64,000 nucleotides of DNA from Nocardia abscessus NBRC 100374 (GCF_000308455.1 NZ_BAFP01000062.1:1-64000), one strand, 5' to 3'; positions 8,941 through 19,700 are shown, counted from the stretch's first letter. The notes: generated by a model from the sequence alone, not told the origin. A program made the numbers and translations.

Positions 8941-9936
8941 CTACGGGCGCGGACCGTAAGTATTGAGGAACAGCACCGGCCCTGCGCCGAAGACGCCTGC
9001 CTGGTCCAGCGAGAGCAGCGCGGCGAGCGCTTTGGCGGTGTAGACGGTCTCCAGGTGTAGTCCGGCCTGTGCGGCGCGCTGCTCGGCTTCGCGGGCGGCG
9101 GGTGTGGTGTGGCCGTAGCCGGGGCCGAGCCAGTCGGTGGTCATCGTGACGTCCTCGGGCCGCAGCCCGGTCGGCGCGAAGCGCGCTCCGCGGGCGCGCA
9201 GCAGGCGCTCGGTCCGTCCGGCGAGGCGGACGATGTGCTGTGCGTCGAGGGGGAGCGCGTCGTTGACGACGACGCCGACGACGCGCGTGCGCAGCCCGGC
9301 CAGCCGCAGGCCGAGTGCGAGGCCGGCGGCGGTGCCGCCGGATCCGACGGCGGTGACGATGTGCCGGGGCTCGGGGAGTTCACCCGCGGCGACCTGGGTC
9401 GCGAGTTCACACGCCGCCTCGACGTAGCCCAGGGCACCGACCGGCGACGACCCGCCCGCGGGCAGCAGGTACGGGCGCTTGCCCGCACTGATGCGGCGCA
9501 GATACAGCCACGGTGCCGCGAGGATCGTGCGCAGTTTGCTGTGTGTGAAATACAAAGTGGCGCCGGAGTTCTCCAGCCGCCGCAGCTGCGCGCGCACGTG
9601 GTCGTCGACCGGCTGGTCGACCAGGGCGAGCGCGGTTTCGATGCCGTGGGCGCGGCCGTACAAGGCCGTGGCGAGTCCCCAGTTGGTTCCGGTGCCACCG
9701 ACCGTGAGGATGGTGCGCGCACCGCGTCGCCGCGCCTCCGGCAGCAGCCATTCCAGCTTGCGGACCTTGTTGCCGCCCCATCCGCCGTCGCCGTATCCGC
9801 TCTCGTCCTTGCACCACAGCTCGGCCGTGGTGCCGAGGTCGCAGCGGCGTACGGGCGTCGGGGCGGTGCCGAGGCGGACGAACGGCAGCGCGTCGGCTAC
9901 CTCGGGAAAACGCTCGTGCAGCAGCGCGCCGGTCAC
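8941..9936 (-). CDS. D-cysteine desulfhydrase / ACC deaminase-like PLP enzyme
   Basis: A 331-residue fold-type II PLP enzyme. The motif GGNKVRKLE carries the PLP-binding lysine (Lys57), and a phosphate-binding loop GSGGTAAG lies near residue 198. The family contains D-cysteine desulfhydrase (D-Cys to pyruvate, H2S and NH3) and ACC deaminase, which sequence alone cannot separate here. Its location beside a sulfonate-scavenging operon favours sulfur release from D-cysteine or a related amino acid. It overlaps the upstream TetR gene by 4 nt, so the two form one operon. Confidence 0.85.
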   Translation of the reverse strand: MTGALLHERFPEVADALPFVRLGTAPTPVRRCDLGTTAELWCKDESGYGDGGWGGNKVRKLEWLLPEARRRGARTILTVGGTGTNWGLATALYGRAHGIETALALVDQPVDDHVRAQLRRLENSGATLYFTHSKLRTILAAPWLYLRRISAGKRPYLLPAGGSSPVGALGYVEAACELATQVAAGELPEPRHIVTAVGSGGTAAGLALGLRLAGLRTRVVGVVVNDALPLDAQHIVRLAGRTERLLRARGARFAPTGLRPEDVTMTTDWLGPGYGHTTPAAREAEQRAAQAGLHLETVYTAKALAALLSLDQAGVFGAGPVLFLNTYGPRP

Positions 9937-10559
9937 GGCGTGATCGCCTCGGGGATGCCCAGCAGCGCCGCCTGGACCTCGTGCAGCCGGTCGACGTCGC
10001 CGCGGATGCCGGCGACGTTGTCGTTGTACAGGAACGCCTCGCCGAGCCGGACCAGTGCGTAGGCCAGCAGCGCCGGTTCCAGCGGCGGGGCGTAGCCGTC
10101 CTCCTCCGTGGCGCGGACGATCAGCTCCCGGACCGTGCCGACGACCAGCGGCTGGACCGGACCGTCGCTCGCGGTCAGGATGCGCAACCCGGACAGCGGC
10201 TCGTTCTCGAAGTAGCGCCGGAACGGTTCGTTGTCGGTCATCCAGCGGTTCACCCGGTACAGCACGTCCAGGATGCGGCGCCCGCCGGTGGAACGGCGGC
10301 GGGCGTCCGCGCGGGTGAGCAGCGCCTCGAACTCCCCGGCCAGGACCGCACCGAGCACCCCGTCGCGGGAGCCGAACCAGCGGTAGACCGACGCGCGGCT
10401 GAGCCCGAGCTGCCCGGCGATCGCCTGGATGTCCACGCGCTCACCGGACAGGAACGCCCGGCGAGCGAGCTCGATGACCTGTTCCCTGGTCGCGGAGGCC
10501 GGTCGGCCGGGAGGGCGGGTGGTCCGCTGACTGGAATCGATCACCGCAGAATGATACAT
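9933..10559 (-). CDS. TetR-family regulator, QsdR type
   Basis: A 208-residue regulator. The N-terminal helix-turn-helix is atypical (DIQAIAGQLGLSRASVYRWFGSR, about residues 43-65), and the C-terminal part resembles the QsdR family of gamma-lactone/quorum-signal degradation regulators. The start is ATG at 10559 or the in-frame GTG at 10544. An inverted GATACA...TGTATC repeat overlaps and precedes the start, consistent with autoregulation. It is cotranscribed with the PLP enzyme gene. Confidence 0.88.
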   Translation of the reverse strand: MYHSAVIDSSQRTTRPPGRPASATREQVIELARRAFLSGERVDIQAIAGQLGLSRASVYRWFGSRDGVLGAVLAGEFEALLTRADARRRSTGGRRILDVLYRVNRWMTDNEPFRRYFENEPLSGLRILTASDGPVQPLVVGTVRELIVRATEEDGYAPPLEPALLAYALVRLGEAFLYNDNVAGIRGDVDRLHEVQAALLGIPEAITP

Positions 10560-10576
10560 CTTCGGTGCGGTGTATC
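10553..10576. promoter_or_regulatory. GATACA-N12-TGTATC inverted repeat at the TetR gene start
   Basis: Six-base arms GATACA (10553-10558) and TGTATC (10571-10576) flank the start codon of the TetR gene. The same TGTATC word recurs upstream of the acyl-CoA dehydrogenase at 12417-12422. It is a candidate operator of the TetR protein. Confidence 0.4.
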
Positions 10577-10590
10577 GAAACGGGCTGTGT

Positions 10591-12384
10591 TCAGAACCAG
10601 GCGTCCTGCATCTGCAGGGTAGTCGTGTCCAGTCTGGCGAGCAGATCCAGTGCCGGTGCGGTCTTGGGCAATTCGAAACGGTAGAAGTATCGGGCCGCGT
10701 GCCGCTTGCCGTCGTAGAAGTCGCCGGTATGGTTCGCGGCGGCGCGGAACTGTTCGAGCCAGATCCAGGCCAGGACGGTATGCCCGAACGCTTCCAGGTA
10801 CACCGAGCTGTTGGCCAGCGCGGCCTCGATGTCGCCGGAGGCGAACAGCCCCGCGGTCACCTCGACCAGCCGCCGCCACGCCGAATCCAGTTGTGCGGCA
10901 AGTTCGGCGGCCTCGCCGCCCGCCGCCCGCGCGGCGGTGATGGTGGCGTCGACCCTGGCACCGAGTGCGAGCAAGCCGGCGCCGCCCTGCTGGGTCACTT
11001 TGCGTCCCAGCAGGTCCAGGCCCTGAATGCCGTGCGTGCCCTCGTGGATCGGGTTGAGCCGGTTGTCCCGGTAGTGCTGCTCGACGTTGTATTCGCGGGT
11101 GTAGCCGTAGCCGCCGAGCACCTGGATCGCGAGGCTGTTGGCCTCCAGGCACCACTGTGAGGGCCAGCTCTTGGCGATCGGGGTCAGGATATCCAGCAGC
11201 AGGGTGATCGCACGGCGGTCCTCCTCGGAGTCGGCGGTGCGCTGCTCGTCGACCAGTCGCGCGCAATAGAGCACCAGCGCCAGGGCGCCTTCGGCATAGG
11301 ACTTCTGCGCCAGCAACATGCGCTTCACGTCGGCGTGCTCGATGATCGGCCGCTGCGGTGCGGACGGGTCGGCGGGGAGCTTGGCGCGGCCCTGCGTGCG
11401 CGTGCGGGCGTAGTCGAGCGACTCGAGGTATCCGGTGTAGCCGAGCGCGGTGGCGACCAGGCCGACGCCGATGCGCGCCTCGTTCATCATGTGGAACATG
11501 TAGGTCAACCCGCGATGCGGCTCGCCGACCAGGTAGCCGACCGCGCCGGGCGCGCCGCCCGGCGTCCAGCGGCCCTCGCCGAAATTCAGCACGGTGTTGA
11601 CCGTGCCGCGGAAGCCCATCTTGTGGTTGAGCCCGGCCAGGGCGACGTCGTTGCGTTCGCCGATCGCGCCGTCGTCGCCGACCAGGAAGCGGGGCACGAC
11701 GAACAGCGAGATGCCCTTGGTGCCCGCCGGTCCGCCGGGAATCTTGGCCAGCACCAGGTGCACGATGTTCTCGCCGAGTTCGTGATCGCCGCCCGAGATC
11801 CACATCTTGGTGCCGAACAGGCGATACGTGCCGTCGCCCTGCGGTTCGGCGCGGGTGACGATGTCGGCCAGCGACGAACCGGCCTGGGGCTCCGACAGGC
11901 ACATGGTGCCGAAGAAGCGGCCCGCGAGCATGGGCTCGACGAACTTCTCGACATGCTCCGGGCCATGGGCGATGAGCAGATTCGCGTTGGCCACGGTGAG
12001 GAACGGGTAGCCCGCGGTACCCGGGTTGGCCGCCTGGAACCAGGCGTAGCTCGCCTGCGCGACGGTCGCGGGCAGCTGTGCGCCGCCGAGCTCGTAATCC
12101 ATTGCAGCCGAGGGCAGTCCCGCTTTGGCGAAGGCGGCCAGCGCCTGCCCGACCTCCGGGATGATGGTCACCCGTTCGCCGTCGAAGGTGGGTTCGTTGG
12201 CGTCGTTGAGCTTGTTGTGCGGCGCGAAGTACTTGGTGGCGAGCTGCTCGCTGAGGTCGAGCACGGCGTCGAAGGTTTCCCGCGAGTGCTCGGCATACCG
12301 CGCGCGCTTGGTGAGCCCCTCGACGTCCAGCCATTCGTAGAGCAGGAAATCGAGATCGCGCCGGGACAGCAAGGTCGACCGCAT
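10591..12384 (-). CDS. Acyl-CoA dehydrogenase, long DmdC/FadE5-like type
   Basis: A 597-residue FAD-dependent acyl-CoA dehydrogenase, longer than the classical 380-residue form because of an extra C-terminal helical domain (about residues 450-597), as in DmdC (methylmercaptopropionyl-CoA dehydrogenase) and FadE5-like enzymes. Conserved segments include CLSEPQAGSSLAD (FAD/substrate binding), GTKMWISGGDHE and IHEGTHGIQGLDLLGRK, which holds the region of the catalytic glutamate. It catalyses alpha-beta dehydrogenation of an acyl-CoA; chain specificity is not readable. Start at ATG 12384 is preferred because AAAGGA lies about 8 nt upstream; an ATG at 12405 would add seven residues. Confidence 0.9.
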   Translation of the reverse strand: MRSTLLSRRDLDFLLYEWLDVEGLTKRARYAEHSRETFDAVLDLSEQLATKYFAPHNKLNDANEPTFDGERVTIIPEVGQALAAFAKAGLPSAAMDYELGGAQLPATVAQASYAWFQAANPGTAGYPFLTVANANLLIAHGPEHVEKFVEPMLAGRFFGTMCLSEPQAGSSLADIVTRAEPQGDGTYRLFGTKMWISGGDHELGENIVHLVLAKIPGGPAGTKGISLFVVPRFLVGDDGAIGERNDVALAGLNHKMGFRGTVNTVLNFGEGRWTPGGAPGAVGYLVGEPHRGLTYMFHMMNEARIGVGLVATALGYTGYLESLDYARTRTQGRAKLPADPSAPQRPIIEHADVKRMLLAQKSYAEGALALVLYCARLVDEQRTADSEEDRRAITLLLDILTPIAKSWPSQWCLEANSLAIQVLGGYGYTREYNVEQHYRDNRLNPIHEGTHGIQGLDLLGRKVTQQGGAGLLALGARVDATITAARAAGGEAAELAAQLDSAWRRLVEVTAGLFASGDIEAALANSSVYLEAFGHTVLAWIWLEQFRAAANHTGDFYDGKRHAARYFYRFELPKTAPALDLLARLDTTTLQMQDAWF

Positions 12385-12411
12385 CAGCCCGTCCTTTCGA
12401 GACATGTTCGA

Positions 12412-12426
12412 CTTACTGTATCTTAC
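12412..12426. promoter_or_regulatory. CTTAC direct repeat with TGTATC core, acyl-CoA dehydrogenase promoter region
   Basis: CTTAC-TGTAT-CTTAC places two identical CTTAC words one helical turn apart (10 bp), 28 bp upstream of the acyl-CoA dehydrogenase start. It includes TGTATC, the half site of the inverted repeat at the TetR gene. It is a possible regulator site or -10-like AT-rich element. Confidence 0.35.
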
Positions 12427-12592
12427 GGATCGGACGCCGGGCGTAGGACCGGTATTCCCCGCCTGATGCAGGCCGAGGTCACTCGGCGAGATCTTGCCGG
12501 AACCGCCGAGCGCATCGCACACCGCTTCGGTCGTGCCACCGACAGGCCGAACTCCAGCGTGACCGCGGCGCCCGGTGCTCCGCGATCGACTG

Positions 12593-15430
12593 TCATCCCG
12601 CGGTCCCCAGCAATCCGCGTTCCCGCGCGATCGCCGCCGCCTCGGTGCGGCTGGACGCGCCGAGCTTGGTGAGGATGCGCGAGATGTGCACGCCCGCGGT
12701 GTTGGCGCTGATGAACAGCTCGGCCCCGATCCGACGGTTGCTCGCGCCTGTTGACACCAGCCGTAGCACCTCGAGTTCCCGCGGAGTGAGGCCCGCGGTG
12801 CTCGCGGGTTGGGCCGTGGCCGGCCGGTCCCCGGCGTCGGCGAGCACGATCCCGGCGCGGTCGGCAAGCTGCCTGGCTTGCTCGGCGAGTGGCGCCGCCG
12901 CCAATTCGTCCGCCAGCTCGAGAACGGATCGCAGTGCGTCGCGCGCTGCCGTGCGATCGCCCGCGGCAAGTTCCGCTTCCCCGGATTCGAGCAGACTGCG
13001 CGCCAGCTCGTACGGCTGACGCAGGGTGCGCCAGGAAGAGACCGCCGCGGCCCAGTCGGCGGCACGGCCACTGCGCACCGCGTGGCAGGAATTTCGGTAT
13101 GCGGCGTCGACCGCGGTGGTCACCGGCAGCTTTGCCGTGACGGAACCGAGAACCATCGGGGCGCAACGCGTTCGGGCGACCGCGTCGGCCAGCGCCCACG
13201 CCTCGTGATGGTGCGCGCCCAGATCGTCGGCGGCCAACGTCGCCGCGCCGATCTCGGCGGCGCGCTGCGGGTTGCCCGCCGCGCGGGCGATCTCGGATTG
13301 CACGGTGTGCAGCCGGATCTGGTATTGCCTGGCCCACTTGCGATCTCCGAGCAAGGGCTGCGCGGTCGCCGCGCTCGTCGCCGCGGCGTCCGCGTCACCC
13401 CGCGCCAGCATGATTTCGGCATGGCACAGCAGCAGCGCGGCGGTGCTCAACGGCGGCAACCGCTCGGTCAGCGATTCGTCGATGAGATCGAGTGCCTCGT
13501 TCCAGCGACCGAGGGCGGTGAGCGCCTGAGCCCATTTGACCAGCAGGATCGGTGCGGCCTCGGCGAATCGATAGGTCTCGTGCGCGGCCCGCAGCCCCTG
13601 CTGGATCGCGGCGATGGCGGCCTCGTTGGCGCCTGCCGACACCAGCAGCGCCGACTCCCACAGCACCACGGTCAGCAGCGTCACCGGATCTCCCGCGGCC
13701 TTCGCGGCGGCGTGCGCCCGTTCGAAATGCGCCATGGCGACTTCCCGACGATCCGCGGTGGCCAGCCCGAGATACGCGTAAGCGCGCGCGGCCAGCGGCT
13801 CGGCCCCCAGCTGTTCGGCCACCTCGACGGCGGCGCGCGCATCGTTCTCGGCGGCAGCCGCCGCACCGCTGAACACGCGCGTCGCGGCGAGTTCGGCGAG
13901 CACCTCGCCGCGCAGCAGGCTCGGCCGGTCCGGCGGGAGGTATGCCAGCGCCGCGAGCAGGTCGTCTTCGCCACCGCTGCTGCTCTGATTGCGCAGTCCG
14001 GCGCGGTAGTGATGCAGCCGGGCGGCGCGCTCCGGGTCGGTGGCCGCATCGAGGGCCGACAGCGCCTCGTCCGCCGCCGTGATCCCCCGCTCGACGACGC
14101 CGCCGCGGTAGCACGCCGCCACGACTGCTTCTACGACATCGATCCGGTCGGCGTCCACTCGGCGCGCCGCTTCCGGCACTCGATCCCACAGTTCGAGTAC
14201 CTGGTCCAGGTGCCGCACCTGCACGCGTTGTGCGCCGACGCTCTCCGCGTTCGCCGCCGCATCCCACGCGGCCTCGAGTGCCAGCGGCAGCTCACCGGCG
14301 GCATACGCGTGGTAGGCCAGCTCGCCGGAGGGGCAGTGGTCCGAGTCGCGGTTCCGGCACGCGAGCAATGCGCGGGAAAGTGTGGTGTGCAGTCTTTTTC
14401 GTTCGGCCGGTAGGAGGTCGCCGTAAACGGCATCGCGGATGAGGACGTGCCGGAACTCGTAGCCGGTGTCGGTGGGCACCAGTAGCTGCTGGCCGACCAG
14501 CTTGTGCAAGGCTGCGGTGAGCGCGTCCTCGCCGAGATCGGAGGCGGCAGCCAGCAGGGAGTGCCGGACCGGTGACCCTGCCGCCGCCGCGAGCCGCAAC
14601 ACCGACGCGGCCTGATCGGGCAGGTCGGACAGATACCCGAGCAGAAGCTCCGACAGCTCGGCGGGCGTGGCCTCGGGTGCGGGACCGAGTGCCTCGACGA
14701 ACAGCGGAATGCCCTTGCTGCGCTCGAAGACTCGCGCGATCGTCCCTGGTTCCGGCTCCCCGCCGCGCAGCGCGGCCAGCTGCCTGCCCACCTCGTGCCT
14801 GGTCAGTGGCGGCGGAGTAAGCAGGCGGACACCCTGGTCGCGGCGCAGGCCCGCGATCAGCTTGCGCAGCGGTCCGGAATCGGCAGGCCGGTAGGTGCCG
14901 ACCAAGAACAAATCTCCTCCGGCGAGGTTTGCCACCAGGAAAGCGAGCAGTTCCAGGCCGGCCTCGTCGGCCCAATGCAGATCTTCCAGCACCACCACCA
15001 GGGGTTTTGTCATCGAGAACTGTTCCAGCACGGTCAGGATCTCACCGAACAACCGGATCCGGTCGGTTTCGGGCTCCGCCGCGCCCGCCCGTGCGGCCAG
15101 TTCGGGAAGCCAGCGCGCCAGCGCGGGTTCGGAGACCGGAAGCAGCGCCGCGAGTCGTTCCACGCCCTGCTCTCGCAGCAGTGCCCGCATGACCGCCACG
15201 AACGGTGTGAACGGCAGCCCCTTCGCGCCGAACTCCGGACACCGTCCGGACAATACCGCCGTGCGGGCGCCGAGCCGCGTCGTGAACTCCGCGACCAGCC
15301 GGGACTTGCCGATGCCCGCTTCACCGCCGACCAGCACGGTATGCACCGCCGGATCCCGATAGGCGTCCTGCAATGCCGCGAGTTCGGCGGCCCGCCCCAC
15401 GAAGGCGCCGCATACGGGAAGGCTGACCAC
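12593..15430 (-). CDS. LuxR-family regulator with ATPase and TPR-like domains (LAL/MalT type)
   Basis: A protein of about 945 residues. An N-terminal STAND/AAA ATPase has Walker A GGEAGIGKS (residues 35-43) and Walker B-like VVVLEDLHWAD; a long helical TPR-like middle follows; the last 60 residues are a LuxR helix-turn-helix (LTPRELEVLRLVSTG ... SANTAGVHI). Such regulators switch on target genes after ligand and ATP binding. The start is uncertain: GTG 15430 gives the usual short leader before FVGR, while GTG 15484 would lie inside an inverted repeat. It is transcribed divergently from the epoxide hydrolase gene, its likely target. Confidence 0.88.
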   Translation of the reverse strand: MVSLPVCGAFVGRAAELAALQDAYRDPAVHTVLVGGEAGIGKSRLVAEFTTRLGARTAVLSGRCPEFGAKGLPFTPFVAVMRALLREQGVERLAALLPVSEPALARWLPELAARAGAAEPETDRIRLFGEILTVLEQFSMTKPLVVVLEDLHWADEAGLELLAFLVANLAGGDLFLVGTYRPADSGPLRKLIAGLRRDQGVRLLTPPPLTRHEVGRQLAALRGGEPEPGTIARVFERSKGIPLFVEALGPAPEATPAELSELLLGYLSDLPDQAASVLRLAAAAGSPVRHSLLAAASDLGEDALTAALHKLVGQQLLVPTDTGYEFRHVLIRDAVYGDLLPAERKRLHTTLSRALLACRNRDSDHCPSGELAYHAYAAGELPLALEAAWDAAANAESVGAQRVQVRHLDQVLELWDRVPEAARRVDADRIDVVEAVVAACYRGGVVERGITAADEALSALDAATDPERAARLHHYRAGLRNQSSSGGEDDLLAALAYLPPDRPSLLRGEVLAELAATRVFSGAAAAAENDARAAVEVAEQLGAEPLAARAYAYLGLATADRREVAMAHFERAHAAAKAAGDPVTLLTVVLWESALLVSAGANEAAIAAIQQGLRAAHETYRFAEAAPILLVKWAQALTALGRWNEALDLIDESLTERLPPLSTAALLLCHAEIMLARGDADAAATSAATAQPLLGDRKWARQYQIRLHTVQSEIARAAGNPQRAAEIGAATLAADDLGAHHHEAWALADAVARTRCAPMVLGSVTAKLPVTTAVDAAYRNSCHAVRSGRAADWAAAVSSWRTLRQPYELARSLLESGEAELAAGDRTAARDALRSVLELADELAAAPLAEQARQLADRAGIVLADAGDRPATAQPASTAGLTPRELEVLRLVSTGASNRRIGAELFISANTAGVHISRILTKLGASSRTEAAAIARERGLLGTAG

Positions 15431-15466
15431 GGCGCGATCATGCCCGTACCGAGCGCTCGGCGCCAG

Positions 15467-15529
15467 CCGCGAGTGGCACACCACGGAGAGCTCTTCTCGG
15501 CCGATGCCGCAGTGGTGTGCCACTCGCGG
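15467..15529. promoter_or_regulatory. Perfect 18-bp inverted repeat between luxR-type gene and epoxide hydrolase
   Basis: CCGCGAGTGGCACACCAC (15467-15484) is repeated exactly as its reverse complement at 15512-15529, separated by 27 bp. Arm centres lie about 45 bp apart, close to four helical turns, so both arms face the same side of the DNA. It sits in the divergent promoter region, 82 bp before the hydrolase ATG, and is a strong candidate binding site for the LuxR-type regulator. Confidence 0.75.
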
Positions 15530-15610
15530 GTTCGGTGCCGGTGGAGCCGTGTGCGGAATAACGAATTCTCGTGATTCGGCGGCCGCCTCTTTACCCGAAG
15601 TATCGAGGGT

Positions 15611-16768
15611 ATGACGAACACCGAGATTCGACCCTTCCGTATCGACATCCGGCAGGCTGACCTGGACGATCTGCGCCTGCGCCTGGCCCGCACCCGTTGG
15701 ATCGACGATCTGGCCGGTACCGGCTGGGAACGTGGTGTGCCGACTGCCTACCTGAAGGGTCTGGCCGGCTACTGGGCCGAGAAGTTCGACTGGCGCGCGG
15801 CGGAGGCCGAGCTGAACGCCTATCCGCAGTTCACCACCACCATCGCCGGACAGAACGTGCACTTCCTGCATGTGCGCTCGGCACAGGACGACGCCACCCC
15901 GTTGCTGCTGCTGCACGGTTGGCCCAGTTCGGTGGCCGACTTCCGCGATGTGATCGGTCCGCTCACCGACCCGGCCGCCCACGGCAACCCGGACGCCCCC
16001 GCCTTCCACCTGGTCATCCCGTCGCTGCCCGGCCACGGTTTCTCCGGTCCGCTCACCGAGCCCGGCTGGAACGACGGCCGGATCGCCGCAGCGCTCGCCG
16101 AGCTCATGGCCCGCCTCGGCTACGACCGCTACGGCGTGCACGGCGGCGACCACGGCGCCTTCATCGCCCCGGCCCTGGGGCGGATCGACACCGAGCACGT
16201 ACTCGGTGTGCACGTCAACGCGCTGGTCACCTTCCCGACCGGGGATCCCGCCGACATGGCCGCGCTCACCGACGCGGAGAAGGCCCGCCTCGGCGCGATG
16301 AAGAAGTTCCAGGACGACGGCTCGGCCTACATGAATCTGAAGGGCTCACGTCCGAACACCATCGCCCAGTTGCTCGCCGATTCCCCGGCCGGCCAGCTCG
16401 GCTGGATCGTGGAGAAGTACCGCGAGTGGACCGATCAATCCCACGACCTGCCCGAACAGGCCGTCGACATCGATCGCCTGCTGACCACGGTGAGCATCTA
16501 TTGGTTCACCGATACCGCCCGCAGCGTCGCGAACCTCTACTACGAGCGCTTCCACGATGCGACCATGTTCGCCCCGAAGCCGAAGGGCACCGTGCCGACC
16601 GGCGTGGCGGTGTTCAAGGACGGCGACTACGCCATCCGCCGCTTCGCCGAGCGGGCACACACCATCACCCACTGGTCGGAGTTCTACTCCGGCGGGCATT
16701 TCCCGGCGCTGGAGGCGCCGGACCTGCTGGTCGGCGACGTCCGCGAGTTCTTCCGCACGCTCTGCTGA
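15611..16768 (+). CDS. Epoxide hydrolase, EHN-type alpha/beta hydrolase
   Basis: A 385-residue protein with the N-terminal epoxide-hydrolase domain (starting [22 protein letters not shown]) typical of the microsomal/juvenile-hormone hydrolase branch, followed by the alpha/beta-hydrolase core. The oxyanion-hole motif is HGWP (His102-Pro105), the nucleophile is Asp180 in GGDHG, and the catalytic base is His363 in GGHFP. It would open an epoxide to a vicinal diol in the cytoplasm. Its divergent LuxR-type neighbour and the shared inverted repeat suggest substrate-responsive induction. It ends 1 nt before the stop of the convergent CHAT gene. Confidence 0.92.
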   Translation: MTNTEIRPFRIDIRQADLDDLRLRLARTRWIDDLAGTGWERGVPTAYLKGLAGYWAEKFDWRAAEAELNAYPQFTTTIAGQNVHFLHVRSAQDDATPLLLLHGWPSSVADFRDVIGPLTDPAAHGNPDAPAFHLVIPSLPGHGFSGPLTEPGWNDGRIAAALAELMARLGYDRYGVHGGDHGAFIAPALGRIDTEHVLGVHVNALVTFPTGDPADMAALTDAEKARLGAMKKFQDDGSAYMNLKGSRPNTIAQLLADSPAGQLGWIVEKYREWTDQSHDLPEQAVDIDRLLTTVSIYWFTDTARSVANLYYERFHDATMFAPKPKGTVPTGVAVFKDGDYAIRRFAERAHTITHWSEFYSGGHFPALEAPDLLVGDVREFFRTLC

Positions 16769-16769
16769 A

Positions 16770-19700
16770 TCAGTCTCGCCGCTCCCACCACGGCGTCTCC
16801 GTCTCGTTCGCGATCCGTTGGTAGGTGGCGTCGCCAACGGTCCGGCGCACTATCTCGAGGAACTGGTCGTCCGGCAGCAACGCCCGGACACCGCTCATCA
16901 CGGTCATGTCGCCGTCGTCGTACTCCTCGATATCCCTTGCCAGGACCTCGACCAGTTCGGGGTGCCGTTCCTGCTGCAGCAGCAGTCCCGCCAGGGTGGA
17001 CCGGGCAAAGTGCCGCTCCAGATCGTGTGCGGGGGAGGAACCTTCGTTGAGCGAAAGCGAATGGAGCAGCCAAGTCTCGGCGGCGTCGCCCTCCTCGCGC
17101 TCGAGGGCGTCGCCGCCGAGCTTGCGGTAGCAGATCGCGCTCTCGAACGTCGACGGGCATTCCCGCGCCGCGAGTTCCAATCCTTGACTCCAGCTCCAGG
17201 ATTCATCCACCTGTGCGTACCGGTCGGACAGATCCGCGAGTGCGTCGACCAACCTGAGCGTCATGGGATAGTTGTCCCGTTGTGCGTTGATCACGAATGC
17301 TCGGATTCCCGCTTCCATGGCAAGGCGGGGTTCCTGCGCCTCGGTGGCCAGGTCCGCGAGGGCGACAGCGGTTTCCACGGCCGCGCCCCAGTGCTCGCGC
17401 TCCACTGATTCCTCGTGTGCCCGGTGAAAGTGGTCCCACGCGTTCGACAGGTCGCCTTCCGCGTGCAGCACGCGGCCGATCAAGACATCGACCCGGTAAG
17501 GCGAATCCAGCCTCCGCAGGCGACGGTTGAGCAGATCGTCGAGCAGCGCACGGGCGTCGGGCACCCGGTCGTCCTCGAGCGCCCGCGTGATTTCGTGCTC
17601 CACCGCGTCGACGACGAAATCGCCCTCACCGATGACCCGAGCGAGATTCTGCATGCGTTGCGCCCGTTCCGAGGTATCCGAACTGGTCAACTCGAGTTCT
17701 TCGGAGAACGCGAGGGTGGATTGCAGCACCAAGGCCGCGAGCGCGTGCGCTTGGATGCTCTCGAAGATCGCGCGAGCCTCGTCGAGTTGATCTCGCACCT
17801 GCGCGCGATCTTCCGGCGTTTCGGCTTCGTCGCCCATATGGAGCGCGGTGAAGAACAGCAACATGCCGCGCGAGGGCAGATTGCCCGTCTTGTCCACGAT
17901 GTCCGACAGCGCTTGGAGAGTGGACAGGAATGCGTCGTGATCATCACCCTCGATCGCGTTGATCGCCATGAGGCGCAGGATCTCCCCCTCGAACAGGGCA
18001 CTCCCGCCCGTCGAGGCGAGCAGGTCTAGTGCGGTCTGTAACACCCGGGCCGCCTCGAAGGTGTCGCCCTGGAAGTTGAGCTCCACACCCGCGACGAAAA
18101 GCTTGACCGCCTGCACCGCGGGGTGGGCCGCGCTGTTTCCGTACCTCTCCGCCCGGGCGACCCATTCTCCGGCGGGAACGTCGTCCGCATCGGCGAACGA
18201 CTGCATGGCCAGGGAAAGGCAGAGAAACGCGGACAAGGTGTCGCTGCCGATCAGCTCGGCCATATCCAATGCGCGGCGATACCATCCGGTTGCTCCGCGA
18301 AAGTCCCCTCGCTGCTTCGACAGGTCTCCGAGCAGGAGCAAGCTACGAGTTTCCGTCATACCGTCACCGATTCTCGCGGCCTGTAGCCGTGCCCGGCGCA
18401 GCGTCTCTTCGGCGAGGTCGATCTTCCCGCCTACCAGCTCGACGCTACCGGTGAGAAAGGTCGCCGCCGCTACATAGAACGGCATCGGGAAATCGCTCGA
18501 CAGCTCTGTCGCGCGTCGGGCAGCCCGCTCCGCGTCGGCCGTGTTGCCGCGCATCAGGTGCACGGAGCCGAGCTGAAGCACCGCCATGAGTTCGGCTTCC
18601 GCGCCGACGATCTCGAGGAATCCCCTCGACTCCGGGAGTGCCCTCGACCTGGAATCGGCCCCGTAAGCGACCGTCTGGGCGAGCGACTGCACGCGTTGCA
18701 ATCCCGACGCCGATCGACGCGAGGTGTCCGCTCGCCCGGCCAATTCCAATGCCTGACCGGCCAACCGCAAGACTCCGTCGAAATCGCCGGCCTCCCCGGC
18801 CACCGTGCTCGCCAGCGCACATCCGTAGGCCTGCAGGACGAGGTCTTGTTCGCCCTCGTTCTGGGCGAGGCTGTCCTCGATCAGTTCGATCGCCGCCGCG
18901 TGGTCACCGGCGCGCTGGAGGTAGGCGGCGACGACCAAGGAGCAGACCGCTTCGAGAATCGGATCGCCGGTTTCTCGCGCTACCTCGATCGCGCGGCGGC
19001 CTTGGGCAACGGCTTCCTGCGGCCTGCGCAAGATGCTGTACGCGGTACTGGCGGACAGGAGTGCTCCGCACCGTTCCGTGGCGGGGGTGCCGGCCCGGCG
19101 AATCAAGTCCCGGGTCAGCAGGATCACCTTCTCCGCGGCATCCGGGGTTCCTACGCTGAACAACGCGAGGACGAGTTCGTCCACCACCTTGGACGCCGCG
19201 TCCGGGCTGTCACCGCACAAGAGATGGTAGTGAATCTCATCGACGCAGGTCGCGTCGGACAACTCGAAGTCGTCCTCGTCCATCCGCCGATCTTCCCGCC
19301 ACCGCCAATAGTTGGCCGCACGAAGGTGCGCGCGCCGGACGCCCTGGTTGCTCGCCTCCGTGAGAAACACCTTCACGGCATTCGGCACCGAATACACCTG
19401 GTTGTCGCCGTCCGGATCGAAACCGCTGTAGACCAGACTCCAGCTGAGCGCTGTTCGGAGCGCTCGCTCGCGCTGCTGCTCCAGCGGCGTGCGCCTACCG
19501 GCGGCGGGCTGCGTCATCGTGACCGTATGCGCGTGCGGCCGCTCCGCCGTGAGGAGGACGTCATCGACCGTCTCCGGGGCATCCTCCGCTGCCTGCCAAT
19601 TCAGACCGACTCGGTCCACCGGCATCCGATAGACCGTGAGGCCGTGCACCAGTCGGCCGACCGGGTCGTCCGCGGTCCACCGCGCCACCACCCGGTCGAG

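Noticed and set aside
15485..16213. Longer reading frame of the LuxR-type gene
   Set aside because: The extension is antisense to the epoxide hydrolase gene and would cross the inverted repeat and divergent promoter.
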